A stretch of DNA of 64,000 nt from Candidatus Parcubacteria bacterium (GTDB lineage: Bacteria > Patescibacteria > ABY1 > UBA1558 > GWA2-36-10): the NCBI GenBank assembly GCA_018669975.1, contig JABHSK010000007.1, positions 128,560 through 192,559 on the forward strand. The letters are read 5' to 3'. Position numbers and translations under genes: made by a program. This document shows positions 34,252 through 42,574 of this stretch, one piece after another (position 1 is the stretch's first letter; every line of letters begins with the position of its first letter). The notes beneath the pieces were generated by a model. The model was not told the DNA's origin. It searched no databases and saw only the letters and a list, made by a program, of their open reading frames with translations.

Positions 34252-35718
34252 ATGAACGGGTCGTTAAAGAAAACAACAGTTATTATTAGTTTGCTTAGTT
34301 TAATTTTTCCTAGCCTAAGTCAAGCTGCTGAAACAAATTATAATTATGTTATTTCTGATCAGGAGTTCAATGACCATACTAGTATGGACAAAAAAGAAAT
34401 ACAGAGTTTTTTATCAGATCAGGGTGGTTATTTAGCGACTTATAGTAAATCAGGAAACAATCCGTCCCCTGCTCAATTAGCTTTAAATCCAGATAAAAAA
34501 TATCCTCAAACTAGAACTGCAGCAGAGATTATTTATAATTCAGCTCAAGAAACAAAGATTAATCCTCAGTTTCTATTGACTATGTTGCAAAAAGAAATGA
34601 GTCTAATTACATTGACTGATCCAGAGCCAAATCGTTTGAAATATGCCATGGGATATGCTTGTCCAGATAGAGGTGGTTGTGATTGGAGTAAGAGTGGTTT
34701 TGGGATGCAAGTCAGGGCATCTGCTCAGCAATTTAGGTGGGATGTGGATCATATAAATGAATTATCTTGGCGTCCTGGAAAACAAGCTTGTGCAGAAGAT
34801 CCGAATCCATATTTACCATGTACTTCAAGGGGCGTAATAGTAACTCCAGAAAATGCCATTACAGCTGCTATGTATCGTTATACACCACATATCGCTGGTA
34901 ATATGCAGTTTAAAAATATATGGGGAGAATTTGGTTTTGGTGGAGTGATTATTGATCCTGAGATTTTGAGTGGTATATTCCCTCATGGCTCTTTAATTAA
35001 AGCCAAAGACGGTGATGATTTGGAATCAGTTTATTTGATTGTCAATGGTAAAAAGAGATTATTTGAATCAGAGGGTGCTCTAGTATCACGTTTTGATCCC
35101 AATAAGGTTTTATTGGTTGCTAGCGAGGAATTATTAAAGTATGACGATGGTGCACCAATACAACATATCAATTTTTCAGTTTTGCAGACACCGAATGGTG
35201 ATAAATATTTAATTGATGGTTTGCAAAAGAGATTAATAACTTCCGATGAAGCTTTCCGACAATTGGGCTTTAATCCAGCTGAGATTGTTGAAGTTAGCGA
35301 TGATGAACTAGATAGTTTAGATGATGGGGCTGATTTAGAAGAAGGTAACGCCAGTCCTCTTCAAGAGATAATGCAAGACATGACTATTGGTAGTATCTAT
35401 TACGTTAAAGATGGTAATAAATGGAGTGTGATAGATATGGATATTTTGGAATTAAATCATCCTGGCGTAGCTCCTAAAGAAGTAACTACCAAAACTTTGG
35501 AGCAATTTGAATATATGGGAGCTCTAAAGTTGACGGATGGTACTCTGATTAAAAAGGACTTAGATAAAGATGTGTATGTAGTTTCAGCTGGTGAACGTCG
35601 TTTGATACCAGATGGAAACACCTTTGAAACTTTGGGATACCAATGGGGAAATGTTGTTACAGTGTCTAAGAAGGTTATGAATTTTCACAAGTTGGGCACA
35701 CAATTAGAAAGCTTATAA
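34252..35718 (+). CDS. Secreted protein with lysozyme-like domain and three C-terminal repeats
   Basis: 488 residues with a signal peptide (about 1-26, ending SQAAE). Residues 80-230 show KINPQFLLTMLQKEMSLIT, MGYACPDRGGCDWSKSGFGM, ASAQQFRWD and AAMYRYTPHIAGN, a pattern I know from secreted actinobacterial and CPR proteins related to lytic transglycosylases; the Glu of LLTMLQKEM is a candidate catalytic acid. The C-terminal half has three similar modules of about 70 residues built as K-D-G...VYLI..GKKRLF, KYLID..QKRLI and VYVVSAGERRLI. It probably binds or trims the wall. Exact activity is unproven. Confidence 0.72.
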   Translation: MNGSLKKTTVIISLLSLIFPSLSQAAETNYNYVISDQEFNDHTSMDKKEIQSFLSDQGGYLATYSKSGNNPSPAQLALNPDKKYPQTRTAAEIIYNSAQETKINPQFLLTMLQKEMSLITLTDPEPNRLKYAMGYACPDRGGCDWSKSGFGMQVRASAQQFRWDVDHINELSWRPGKQACAEDPNPYLPCTSRGVIVTPENAITAAMYRYTPHIAGNMQFKNIWGEFGFGGVIIDPEILSGIFPHGSLIKAKDGDDLESVYLIVNGKKRLFESEGALVSRFDPNKVLLVASEELLKYDDGAPIQHINFSVLQTPNGDKYLIDGLQKRLITSDEAFRQLGFNPAEIVEVSDDELDSLDDGADLEEGNASPLQEIMQDMTIGSIYYVKDGNKWSVIDMDILELNHPGVAPKEVTTKTLEQFEYMGALKLTDGTLIKKDLDKDVYVVSAGERRLIPDGNTFETLGYQWGNVVTVSKKVMNFHKLGTQLESL

Positions 35719-35726
35719 TTTAAACT

Positions 35727-36515
35727 ATGATATCCTTTGCTTGTTTTGTACCCCATGCTCCGGTTTTGATTCCGGAGGTGGGACAAAAAAATTTGGACAA
35801 ATTGTCTGATACTATAAAATCATATCAATATTTGGAGCATGAAATATATGCAGCTAAACCAGATATAATTTTAGTTATTTCTCCACATGCAGAAAAACGT
35901 GAGGGTGCTTTTACTATCAATCAACAACCCAAGTTAAAATTGGATTTTAAAGATTTTGGTGACTTAGTGACTAACTTAGAGTTTGATAATGAGATTGGTT
36001 TTGGTTATCAAGTTAAGGAATCTTGTGAAGAATACTTTCCGATTATTTTGACTGCCAATGAATTGTTGGATTATGGTAGTGGTGTACCACTTTATTTTTT
36101 GGCTAGAAATTTACCAGGTATCAAGGTAATTAATATTGGTTTTTCAAACTTAAGCAATGAAGATCATATTAAGTTTGGTGAAATTCTAAAGGAACAAATC
36201 AATTTATCTGGAAAACGTGTAGCTGTGGTTGCTTCTGGTGATTTGTCACACAAACTACACCAGGATTCCCCAGCAGGATACTCTGCTCGAGGGCAGGAAT
36301 TTGATCAGAGAATGATGGAATTACTCAGGGACAGAAAGGTAGAAGAGATAGCTAAATTAGATAAGGAATTGGTTAAAGAGGCAGGAGAGTGTGGTTATCG
36401 TTCCCTATTGATATTATTGGGAATTATGAAGAATATCAATTATATACCAGAAAAACTTAGTTATCAGTCCCCTTTTGGTATAGGTTATTTGGTAGAAAAT
36501 TTTAAGATTGGCTAA
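35727..36515 (+). CDS. LigB/AMMECR1-associated class III dioxygenase-like protein
   Basis: 262 residues of the Memo/LigB fold: FVPHAPVLIPEVG gives the first His ligand, VISPHAEKREG the second, then DYGSGVPLYFL and VASGDLSHKLHQDSP with the Asp/His region. In many genomes this domain is fused to or paired with AMMECR1 in the AmmeMemoRadiSam set. No AMMECR1 or radical SAM partner is nearby, but the Memo-CapA fusion at 26.3 kb is a second member of the same fold. Substrate unknown. Confidence 0.85.
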   Translation: MISFACFVPHAPVLIPEVGQKNLDKLSDTIKSYQYLEHEIYAAKPDIILVISPHAEKREGAFTINQQPKLKLDFKDFGDLVTNLEFDNEIGFGYQVKESCEEYFPIILTANELLDYGSGVPLYFLARNLPGIKVINIGFSNLSNEDHIKFGEILKEQINLSGKRVAVVASGDLSHKLHQDSPAGYSARGQEFDQRMMELLRDRKVEEIAKLDKELVKEAGECGYRSLLILLGIMKNINYIPEKLSYQSPFGIGYLVENFKIG

Positions 36516-36534
36516 TATAGATTATATTTATGAA

Positions 36535-36560
36535 AACCGCCTTTTTAGGTGGTTTTTTTG
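36535..36560 (+). terminator. Terminator of the 34.25-36.5 kb genes
   Basis: AACCGCCT/AGGTGGTT (36535-36554) with a short T loop, then TTTTT. Confidence 0.85.
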
Positions 36561-36578
36561 TTATTTGCGTATTTATTA

Positions 36579-36607
36579 TTGACAATTTATAATATTTATG
36601 GTATAGT
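36579..36607 (+). promoter_or_regulatory. Promoter of the 281-residue accessory gene
   Basis: TTGACA (36579-36584), 17-base spacer, TATAGT (36602-36607). The leader holds a GGTTC/GAACC hairpin (36612-36632) and AAGGAG eight bases before the ATG. Confidence 0.8.
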
Positions 36608-36656
36608 GCTTGGTTCGATAATTGACTGAACCTTCACACAAAAAAGGAGAAACGAC

Positions 36657-37502
36657 ATGCGTCGTATTTTTTTGCATGATAACCTGGACATCGATGCTGT
36701 TGCTAGTGCTTGGGCAGCAGAACGTTTTATCCCTGGTTTCAAGGATGCTACCTTTGCTTTTCGTCCGGCTGACTATGATGGCCACGAAATGGATGAGGGT
36801 GATATCGCTGTCGATATGACAATTGGTATCAAGGGTAAGCTTGACGATGATGGCACGCAGCACTCCTCTTTCGCTAGCATCATTGCCCAGTATGCCCCGC
36901 TTGAGGATCAGGCTGCTTTGCATCCCCTGGTCACCTTCATCGATGCGCAGGACAGTTATGGTTCTGCTATCAAGCACATGGTGCCCGATATCGATGATGA
37001 TGCTCTGAATATTCTTTCCACTGTCACAGTTAGCTCGGTTCTCCGGGCTTTGCAGAATACCAACCAGAGAAACGATCGCTCCGTGCTTTATAAGATGCTG
37101 ATGATTTTTGATGGCCTGTTTGGCTGTGGTAAGGCTCGGCAGGAAGCTGAGAAAGAGGCCGATCAGGCTGAGCTTTTGGCCGATGGTCAGGTAGCTATCG
37201 TCGACAATTCTCGGCGTTATGCCACCAACAGTATTCTTTTCAACCGCGGTGTGCGTGCGATCATCTACATTGATGATTACAATCTGGGAGTTGTTCGTAG
37301 CAGCGAAGAAGCTTTCCGGGCTGATGATCCCCGTATTTGTGCGGTAGTTGAGGCTGCTGGTGAGTTCGATGAGTGGTTTGCCCACTCTGCTGGTTTCCTG
37401 TTCTGCCGTGGTAGTCGTAAGTCTCGACAGACTTCTCCTTCTCAGGTCAATCCTCGTGATTTGGCCCAGGCTTTGGTAGATGTTGTTTCTACTGCTGCCT
37501 AA
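36657..37502 (+). CDS. Putative DHH/MYG1-like phosphoesterase-type protein
   Basis: 281 residues. The start RRIFLHDNLDIDAVASAWAA resembles the first metal motif of DHH-superfamily and MYG1-like proteins (H-D-x-D-x-D-A-x-A-S), followed by GDIAVDMTIGIKGKLDDDGTQHSSFASII, where the second Asp and a His would lie; the usual DHH triplet is DDDGTQH. C-terminal AIVDNSRRYATNSILFNRG and AIIYIDDYNLGV fit a second alpha/beta domain. So a manganese phosphoesterase fold is plausible but not proven. Codons are clearly GC-richer (CGT, CTG, GTC) than in ribosomal genes, and it has its own promoter, AAGGAG site and terminator. Confidence 0.6.
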   Translation: MRRIFLHDNLDIDAVASAWAAERFIPGFKDATFAFRPADYDGHEMDEGDIAVDMTIGIKGKLDDDGTQHSSFASIIAQYAPLEDQAALHPLVTFIDAQDSYGSAIKHMVPDIDDDALNILSTVTVSSVLRALQNTNQRNDRSVLYKMLMIFDGLFGCGKARQEAEKEADQAELLADGQVAIVDNSRRYATNSILFNRGVRAIIYIDDYNLGVVRSSEEAFRADDPRICAVVEAAGEFDEWFAHSAGFLFCRGSRKSRQTSPSQVNPRDLAQALVDVVSTAA

Positions 37503-37512
37503 AGTAAGTATG

Positions 37513-37541
37513 CCGGGAGCGCGTAGCGTTCCCGGTTTTTT
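37513..37541 (+). terminator. Terminator of the 281-residue gene
   Basis: CCGGGA-GCGCGTAGCGT-TCCCGG with inner CGC/GCG pairing, then six T. Confidence 0.88.
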
Positions 37542-37552
37542 ATTGGCTAATA

Positions 37553-37581
37553 TTGACAAAAATAGTTATTTTGGTTAAATT
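37553..37581 (+). promoter_or_regulatory. Promoter of the 37.6-38.0 kb pair
   Basis: TTGACA (37553-37558), 17-base spacer, TAAATT (37576-37581). Confidence 0.65.
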
Positions 37582-37635
37582 TATCTATTATTTAGCACCT
37601 TAAAATCATCTATTTTCTCTAAAAAGGAGACTTTG

Positions 37636-37701
37636 ATGTTTAGCTATATTATCTATGAGTCAGTTACGGATAACTCAAGACTGGAGGGAAGGTCATGTTA
37701 A
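37636..37701 (+). CDS. 21-codon ORF overlapping the start of the next gene
   Basis: AAAAAGGAGACTTTG precedes the ATG at 37636, a full ribosome site. The product would be MFSYIIYESVTDNSRLEGRS plus Cys. Its TAA (37699-37701) overlaps the ATG of the following gene at 37695, and the second gene's own site (GGAGGGAAGG) lies within it. This is the layout of a translated leader that feeds ribosomes to the next start; the peptide itself shows no motif. Confidence 0.55.
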   Translation: MFSYIIYESVTDNSRLEGRSC

Positions 37702-38015
37702 AAATCGTTAAGCATCACAATGTCAGTGATCCCGGTGGTAAAGAAGGACCACACCCGCACTACGGTAAATTTATTTGCACCATCACCGAGGCAGCTGAGC
37801 ATAATTTGATTGCTCTTTTTATTGAGCAGGTATGGAATCAGGTTGGTGATGAAACTGTATCTGTTAGTATGAATATAACTGACGATGAAACGATTTTCTG
37901 GGTTAATGCCAATACCCCTGAAAAGGTAATTCAGGTCATCGACACAGTGACTGATGGCATGATAAAGCCCCGCTTCAAGAACGAAGGTTTTACTGTGGAA
38001 GTAGAAGAAAAATAA
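37695..38015 (+). CDS. Unknown small soluble protein, 106 residues
   Basis: Not recognised. The N-terminus is His/Gly-rich (VKHHNVSDPGGKEGPHPHYG, residues 6-25), which might bind metal; the rest is a mixed alpha/beta sequence with VSVSMNITDDETIFWVNANT. The start at 37695 has GGAGG-like bases upstream inside the 21-codon ORF. Two tandem terminators follow. The unit sits between core genes as an isolated accessory insertion. Confidence 0.68.
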   Translation: MLKIVKHHNVSDPGGKEGPHPHYGKFICTITEAAEHNLIALFIEQVWNQVGDETVSVSMNITDDETIFWVNANTPEKVIQVIDTVTDGMIKPRFKNEGFTVEVEEK

Positions 38016-38068
38016 AAACAGGGCTTCCCCTGTTTTATTGAGCCGTTTGGTTTTACCAGCGGCTTTTT
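38012..38068 (+). terminator. Tandem terminators
   Basis: AAAACAGGG-CTTC-CCCTGTTTT (38015-38036), then GCCG..TGGT-TTT-ACCA.CGGC (38042-38063) and TTTTT. The second touches the end of the converging GNAT gene and may help end both. Confidence 0.85.
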
Positions 38069-38540
38069 ATATTAATGTTTTTTTAAGAGGTTGTATTTTA
38101 AGACCATGAAACATTCGTTGCCCAGTTGTTTTTTTATAACCCAGTCTTCTATAAAATTTATCAGCGTATATAGAGGCTCTGATTTTTATATATTCGGATC
38201 CTTTTTGTTTAGCACTCGCCTCAAACATTTTCATTAGTCTTTTGCCTATGCCTTGTCTGTGGCAACAACCATCTACAAATAAATTACTAACTCGATGTCG
38301 ACTGCCACGAACTACGCCCACAATTTTAATACCATTCAAGGCCACATAAATAATTTCAGCATTAGCAAATCTTTCCTCTAGTTCTTTTAATCGGTCAGGT
38401 GTCTTGGCGCTAAAGTAATTTATATATCTATCGACTGCTTTGGGATTGCCTTCATCACTGCAAAATTGTTCATAAGTCCTAGCTACTAGCGCTGCCACAG
38501 TTTTAGTGTCAGCTCTTTTGAACTTCCGGATTGTTATCAT
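38067..38540 (-). CDS. GNAT family N-acetyltransferase
   Basis: 157 residues with the GNAT order: start ITIRKFKRADTKTVAALVA, central beta strands with IVGVVRGSRHRVSNLFVDG, the acetyl-CoA loop CCHRQGIGKRLMKMFE (Q/R-x-x-G-x-G/A), and the end FYRRLGYKKTTGQ. It would transfer an acetyl group to an amine; target unknown. The 5' end overlaps the gene upstream by about 30 bases, so the pair is one unit. Confidence 0.9.
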   Translation of the reverse strand: MITIRKFKRADTKTVAALVARTYEQFCSDEGNPKAVDRYINYFSAKTPDRLKELEERFANAEIIYVALNGIKIVGVVRGSRHRVSNLFVDGCCHRQGIGKRLMKMFEASAKQKGSEYIKIRASIYADKFYRRLGYKKTTGQRMFHGLKIQPLKKTLI

Positions 38541-38799
38541 TTTTTTGTCCTATTAGTTTAAAAAAGTATTTCCATTGTTCTCTGCCCTCGGCCAACTCTT
38601 TGGTGTCATCTAGGCATTTTTCGACAAAATTTTTATCTAGATCTTTGCAGATTTTAAAGACTGAATTCCTTTTAAAACCAGGCACAGCTAAGTCCTTAAT
38701 GATTTTTAAAGCAAAATCTTGCCATTGATAAGCAGGCGCTTGCTTAACTGGTTTTTTGTCCTGTTTTTTATCTTGAAATATGTCGGCTATTTGTTGCAT
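38509..38799 (-). CDS. Unknown helical protein, 96 residues
   Basis: A lysine-rich, largely helical soluble protein: DIFQDKKQDKKPVKQAPAYQ, then WQDFALKIIKDLAVP and VFKICKDLDKNFVEKCLDD. No known motif. Its C-terminal end overlaps the GNAT start. The short N-terminal segment is reminiscent of proteins that give size or copy-state information in CPR, but I cannot name a family. Confidence 0.65.
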   Translation of the reverse strand: MQQIADIFQDKKQDKKPVKQAPAYQWQDFALKIIKDLAVPGFKRNSVFKICKDLDKNFVEKCLDDTKELAEGREQWKYFFKLIGQKNDNNPEVQKS

Positions 38800-38846
38800 G
38801 TAGGCATTATAGCAAATTGGCTATTACTTGTCATTCGGGCTTAATA

Positions 38847-38875
38847 TTGACAAAAATATAGATAATTTATATGAT
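38847..38875 (+). promoter_or_regulatory. Promoter of the 82-residue gene
   Basis: TTGACA (38847-38852), 17-base spacer, TATGAT (38870-38875). Confidence 0.75.
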
Positions 38876-38914
38876 TAGGCGTTAATATGTACCCTCAAAA
38901 AAGGAGAAAAGATC

Positions 38915-39163
38915 ATGATGACGGTCAGGCTGAGTAAAAGAGGTAAGTTTTTAGGGATGGAAGGAACAGTAGATGGTATCATTTCCTTATCTAGGTATGG
39001 AGGTGACAATGCAGTGAGTGCTATTTTTTATACTCCACCTGGATCTAAGGTCGCCCAAACTGTTCTCACTATTTCTTATGACAATAGTGGACAAGGAACT
39101 CAGGAGGTTTCTACGATTTTTCCGGAAGAAGCCAGTAATAAAGTAAGGTTGGTCATTGGATGA
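38915..39163 (+). CDS. Unknown small beta-rich protein, 82 residues
   Basis: Two adjacent ATGs (38915, 38918) follow AAGGAG at a normal distance; the first is given. The sequence is Gly/Ser/Thr-rich and probably beta: VRLSKRGKFLGMEG, GIISLSRYGG, VAQTVLTISYDNSG, ending VRLVIG. No signal or membrane part. It has its own promoter and terminator and lies immediately before the def promoter. Confidence 0.65.
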   Translation: MMTVRLSKRGKFLGMEGTVDGIISLSRYGGDNAVSAIFYTPPGSKVAQTVLTISYDNSGQGTQEVSTIFPEEASNKVRLVIG

Positions 39164-39171
39164 TAGTATGG

Positions 39172-39196
39172 CCCGATTCTTCATGAATCGGGTTTT
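39172..39196 (+). terminator. Terminator just upstream of the def promoter
   Basis: CCCGATTC-TTCAT-GAATCGGG then TTTT; eight base pairs, perfect. Only five bases separate it from the next -35. Confidence 0.88.
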
Positions 39197-39200
39197 AATA

Positions 39201-39229
39201 TTGACAAAATAGTAAAAAATGTGTATAGT
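39201..39229 (+). promoter_or_regulatory. Promoter of def-fmt; predicted leaderless start
   Basis: TTGACA (39201-39206), 17-base spacer, TATAGT (39224-39229). +1 falls at 39236-39237, the def ATG. Confidence 0.82.
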
Positions 39230-39236
39230 ATGAACT

Positions 39237-39737
39237 ATGCTAAAAATAGCCAAATATCCAGATACAATTTTAAGAAAAACAGCCAAACCAGTGGCTGAAT
39301 TTAATGATGATTTGAAAAAATTGGCTGATGACATGGCTCAGGTTATGTATCAGGATGATGGTGTTGGTTTGGCTGCTCCACAGGTTAGTCTTGGTAAGCG
39401 TATGTTTGTGGTTGGATTGGGAGATGGAAGATATAAAACTTATATTAATCCAGAAATCACCTTTTATTCTAAAGACAAAATAACCAACGAAGAAGGCTGT
39501 CTATCTTTGCCAGAAATATTCGGTAATGTCACTAGAGCAAAGAAAATACACATTAAATATTATGATTTCGATGGCAAAAAGAATAAAGAAAAACTAACCA
39601 ACTTCGATGCCATTGTGGCTCAACATGAGTTTGATCATCTTAACGGAATCCTTTTTATAGATCGTACAGAAGGTAAACTTAAAGGTCAGGAAATTTTAGA
39701 TGAAATGAAGGCTAAGTTGAACGCAGCAATTAAGTAA
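39237..39737 (+). CDS. def: Peptide deformylase
   Basis: Removes the N-formyl group from new proteins. All three PDF motifs are present in the 166 residues: GVGLAAPQ (42-49), EGCLS (86-90, metal ligand Cys88) and QHEFDH (129-134, His130/Glu131/His134). fmt follows after a few bases, the common def-fmt order, pairing formylation with deformylation. It is translated from a predicted leaderless message. Confidence 0.96.
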   Translation: MLKIAKYPDTILRKTAKPVAEFNDDLKKLADDMAQVMYQDDGVGLAAPQVSLGKRMFVVGLGDGRYKTYINPEITFYSKDKITNEEGCLSLPEIFGNVTRAKKIHIKYYDFDGKKNKEKLTNFDAIVAQHEFDHLNGILFIDRTEGKLKGQEILDEMKAKLNAAIK

Positions 39738-39747
39738 TATTTTGACT

Positions 39748-40662
39748 ATGCTTAACAAAGGAAGAATTATTTTTTGGGGTACACCGGAATTTGCTCTGCC
39801 AAGTTTGCAAGCTTTGCATAAAATGAATTTGATTCAAGCTGTTGTTACTCAGCCTGATAAGCCAGCTGGTCGTGGTAAGAAGTTGTTACCCTCCCCTGTA
39901 AAACAATATTGTCTAGATAATAATATAGATACTTTAGAGCCTATCAAATTAGATCAGGCTTTTATTGATGGCCTAAAAAAATACTTACCAGCCACTTTTG
40001 TGGTGGTAGCCTATGGTAAAATAATTCCCCAAGAAGTTCTGGATTTATCTGAATTAGCAGCTATCAATATTCATCCTTCTCAGTTGCCGGAATTGCGTGG
40101 ACCATCCCCTATTCAAACTGCTCTTTTAAGGGGTTTTGAGTCTACAGCGGTGTCTTTGATGCAATTGGATGAAAAAATGGATCATGGGCCAATTTTAGGA
40201 CAAATAGAGGTCAAAATAGAGCCCAATGAAGACTATATTGAGCTAGCTGGAAGATTATCAGAGCTGGGAGCTCAGATATTGTCAGATAAGATAAATGATT
40301 ATTTAACCGAACAGATTACTCCTCTACCTCAGGATGACGACAAAGCTACTTTTTGTAAGATGATTAAGAAACAAGACGGGCAAATTGATTGGTCAAAAAC
40401 AGCTCAGGAAATTCACAATCAAGTTAGAGCTTTTAGACAGTGGCCAACTGCTTTTACAAGTTTGGGAGATATTGATTTGAAAATAATTCAAACACAGGTA
40501 GTTGATAGAAATTTACAAGCAAAAGAAGTTTTTCTAGAAAAAGACCAGATGTTTATTGGTGCTGGCGACAAAGCTGTGGAAATTTTACAGATACAACCCG
40601 CAGGAAAGAAGGTATTAAAAATCGCAGACTTTGTTCGCGGTTATAGTAAAAATTTTAAATAA
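39748..40662 (+). CDS. fmt: Methionyl-tRNA formyltransferase
   Basis: Formylates Met-tRNA-fMet for initiation. The ATG at 39748 gives the usual start RIIFWGTPEFALPSL; a TTG at 39742 is also in frame. Other motifs: VTQPDKPAGRGKKL, AINIHPSQLPELRGPSPIQ (catalytic Asn/His region) and the C-terminal OB-like domain. About 304 residues, standard length. A good terminator follows. Confidence 0.95.
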   Translation: MLNKGRIIFWGTPEFALPSLQALHKMNLIQAVVTQPDKPAGRGKKLLPSPVKQYCLDNNIDTLEPIKLDQAFIDGLKKYLPATFVVVAYGKIIPQEVLDLSELAAINIHPSQLPELRGPSPIQTALLRGFESTAVSLMQLDEKMDHGPILGQIEVKIEPNEDYIELAGRLSELGAQILSDKINDYLTEQITPLPQDDDKATFCKMIKKQDGQIDWSKTAQEIHNQVRAFRQWPTAFTSLGDIDLKIIQTQVVDRNLQAKEVFLEKDQMFIGAGDKAVEILQIQPAGKKVLKIADFVRGYSKNFK

Positions 40663-40690
40663 AAAATCCCGGTATAAGCCGGGTTTTTTT
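40661..40690 (+). terminator. Terminator of def-fmt
   Basis: AAAATCCCGG-TATAAG-CCGGGTTTTTTT; it may also act on the converging minus-strand unit. Confidence 0.88.
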
Positions 40691-40704
40691 ATATATTTTT
40701 TTGA

Positions 40705-41046
40705 TTAATTATTGTCTTCATCTTCACTCTCATCAATCATGGTCCTTAGTTTTTGATGGAGTTCCTCAAGAGCGGTTATTTTTTCTTTTACCAGCCCTCT
40801 TTCTTCTTCTGTGTTACCGGTTATTTCTCTTTCTTCTTCTTCCAATCTTTCAAGGTCTTTTTTAATTTCGTTTACCATTTCTAAAGATTGTGGTTCACTT
40901 GCAAATTTTTGTTGAGCTAAATCTAGCAAGCTGCGAATATTAATAGCAACTCTATTTATTTCAGCTAGTAAAATAGTTTTTTTGGCACTGTCCGCTGCCT
41001 CTGCATCGGAGCCATTATTACCAGTTAATTTTTCTAGGAAACTCAT
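40705..41046 (-). CDS. Acidic coiled-coil protein, 113 residues
   Basis: Not recognised. A short N-terminal part with FLEKLTGNNGSDAEA, then an almost continuous helix rich in Glu/Lys/Leu (about 25-105) with ERLEEEEREITGNTEEE, and an acidic end DESEDEDNN. Probably a cytoplasmic coiled coil. It follows the GT2 gene by seven bases on the minus strand and is the last gene of that unit. Confidence 0.65.
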   Translation of the reverse strand: MSFLEKLTGNNGSDAEAADSAKKTILLAEINRVAINIRSLLDLAQQKFASEPQSLEMVNEIKKDLERLEEEEREITGNTEEERGLVKEKITALEELHQKLRTMIDESEDEDNN

Positions 41047-41053
41047 AGTTGTA

Positions 41054-42574
41054 TTATTTTATATTTTCTTTTGTTTTTTCAGTTACCCAAAACCCCAGGT
41101 ACTTTCCGAGCATTAATCTAGTTTGAGCATCTACGGCTGGTATTGAACCAAAAATAATCATAGTAAACGGGAATATAATCCATTGGACAAACATTAGTGT
41201 GTAGCGAAATATTTTATTCCAGATTTTACTTTTAAATCTATCGGGCATTGGCGGTAATATAACAACACTCATGATAGCTATTAAGAAAATACCAATCATG
41301 CCAAAACGCATCAGATTTTCTAGAATTAAAGGTGCATTTTGTGTAAGCACGCTAGTTATTCCGTGTTTTTCCGCCATGTATAAAGGCAAGTAACCCATAA
41401 TCATAACTAACAGAGGTGCGGTAGCCCAAGAATACACTCCTTCAGTTTGGTTCCAGGTATAAACCAACTTTTTTTTCAAAGGAATGTTTTTATTTTGTTT
41501 AAAATGCCAAACCATATATGGGAAATGCTCCACTCCATAGGCCCAACGGCGCATCTGTTTGTATTGGTTTTTAAGACTGCGCCAAAATTTACCAACATAG
41601 ACAGTATCCATTGATACTGGAATATGCATCGGTACCACTTCGTAGTCACCGTCATAATGGATTAAACACTGTAAGAATATTCTGGAATCTTCGGTAACAA
41701 TATTGTTTTGCCAAAAGCCAACATCTACCAAGGCTTGCCAACTCATACTATGTGATGAGAAAGTGAATAATCTTTCTGGTCTAGCCAAGTCAGTTAATAG
41801 CCAAAAAGTGGTTGAATTGGAAACCACTCTAGTGAATATGTCTGATTGCCAAACATTATTATGATAAAAAGCCATTGGCTGAAAACTGGCCCGATAAGGG
41901 TTTTTGTGGGAGATAAATTTGTGAGTCAAATAAGCGAAATAATGAGGATGTGTAACTGTATCCACATCAAAGCCAGAAACTATTAAGTGTTTGTAATTAA
42001 GTTTTTCCTCATCAATATACTCTTTAATCTTATGACCCATGTGATAAAGATTAGCACCTTTGCCTGGTACCTCACCAACAATGTCAGATGGATGTAGTGT
42101 GATCATCACTTTTTTAAATCTGTCTGCATATTTGGCTAATATTTTTTTGCCAATTGGCTCAAACTCTTCTCTGAGTCTTTCCTCTCCACCTAGAACTACA
42201 ATCATTTTTTTGTGATCGTATTTTGTTTCTAATAGTTTTTCAAAGGCAAACTCTACTACCTCATATGGTTCACCAGCAGTTGGTAATAGGATAACGTGAT
42301 AGTACTTATCCCAGATTTTGTGATTGGTCTTGAGGAATTTCCACCAATCAACCTTGATGGTTTTACGATATTTGAACCAGGATATTATCAAAAAGATAAG
42401 TGTATAGGTAATACGCAAGACAAAATAAACATCAAAAATGATTACAAAATAAATACCATAGAGAGGTTTAAGTAGGGACAACATAATGATGGCAACAAAG
42501 GTTGTCCAAACTAAAATACCAGGAATTACTTCCAAGATTCTGTAAAAATAATATTGTTTATATTCAGGGGTCAT
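41054..42574 (-). CDS. Membrane-bound processive-type glycosyltransferase family 2
   Basis: 506 residues: two N-terminal membrane helices (about 15-65), a cytoplasmic GT-A domain, and about four C-terminal helices (about 380-480). Catalytic marks of cellulose/hyaluronan synthase-like enzymes are visible: SGFDVDT as the D-x-D site, TEDSRIF as the TED base, and KQMRRW as the Q-x-x-R-W motif that holds the growing chain. LLPTAGEPYEVVEFAF stands at the nucleotide-binding start. It may extrude a polysaccharide, but no PilZ domain or partner is seen. Its start overlaps the pyrD stop by four bases (ATGA). Confidence 0.82.
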   Translation of the reverse strand: MTPEYKQYYFYRILEVIPGILVWTTFVAIIMLSLLKPLYGIYFVIIFDVYFVLRITYTLIFLIISWFKYRKTIKVDWWKFLKTNHKIWDKYYHVILLPTAGEPYEVVEFAFEKLLETKYDHKKMIVVLGGEERLREEFEPIGKKILAKYADRFKKVMITLHPSDIVGEVPGKGANLYHMGHKIKEYIDEEKLNYKHLIVSGFDVDTVTHPHYFAYLTHKFISHKNPYRASFQPMAFYHNNVWQSDIFTRVVSNSTTFWLLTDLARPERLFTFSSHSMSWQALVDVGFWQNNIVTEDSRIFLQCLIHYDGDYEVVPMHIPVSMDTVYVGKFWRSLKNQYKQMRRWAYGVEHFPYMVWHFKQNKNIPLKKKLVYTWNQTEGVYSWATAPLLVMIMGYLPLYMAEKHGITSVLTQNAPLILENLMRFGMIGIFLIAIMSVVILPPMPDRFKSKIWNKIFRYTLMFVQWIIFPFTMIIFGSIPAVDAQTRLMLGKYLGFWVTEKTKENIK

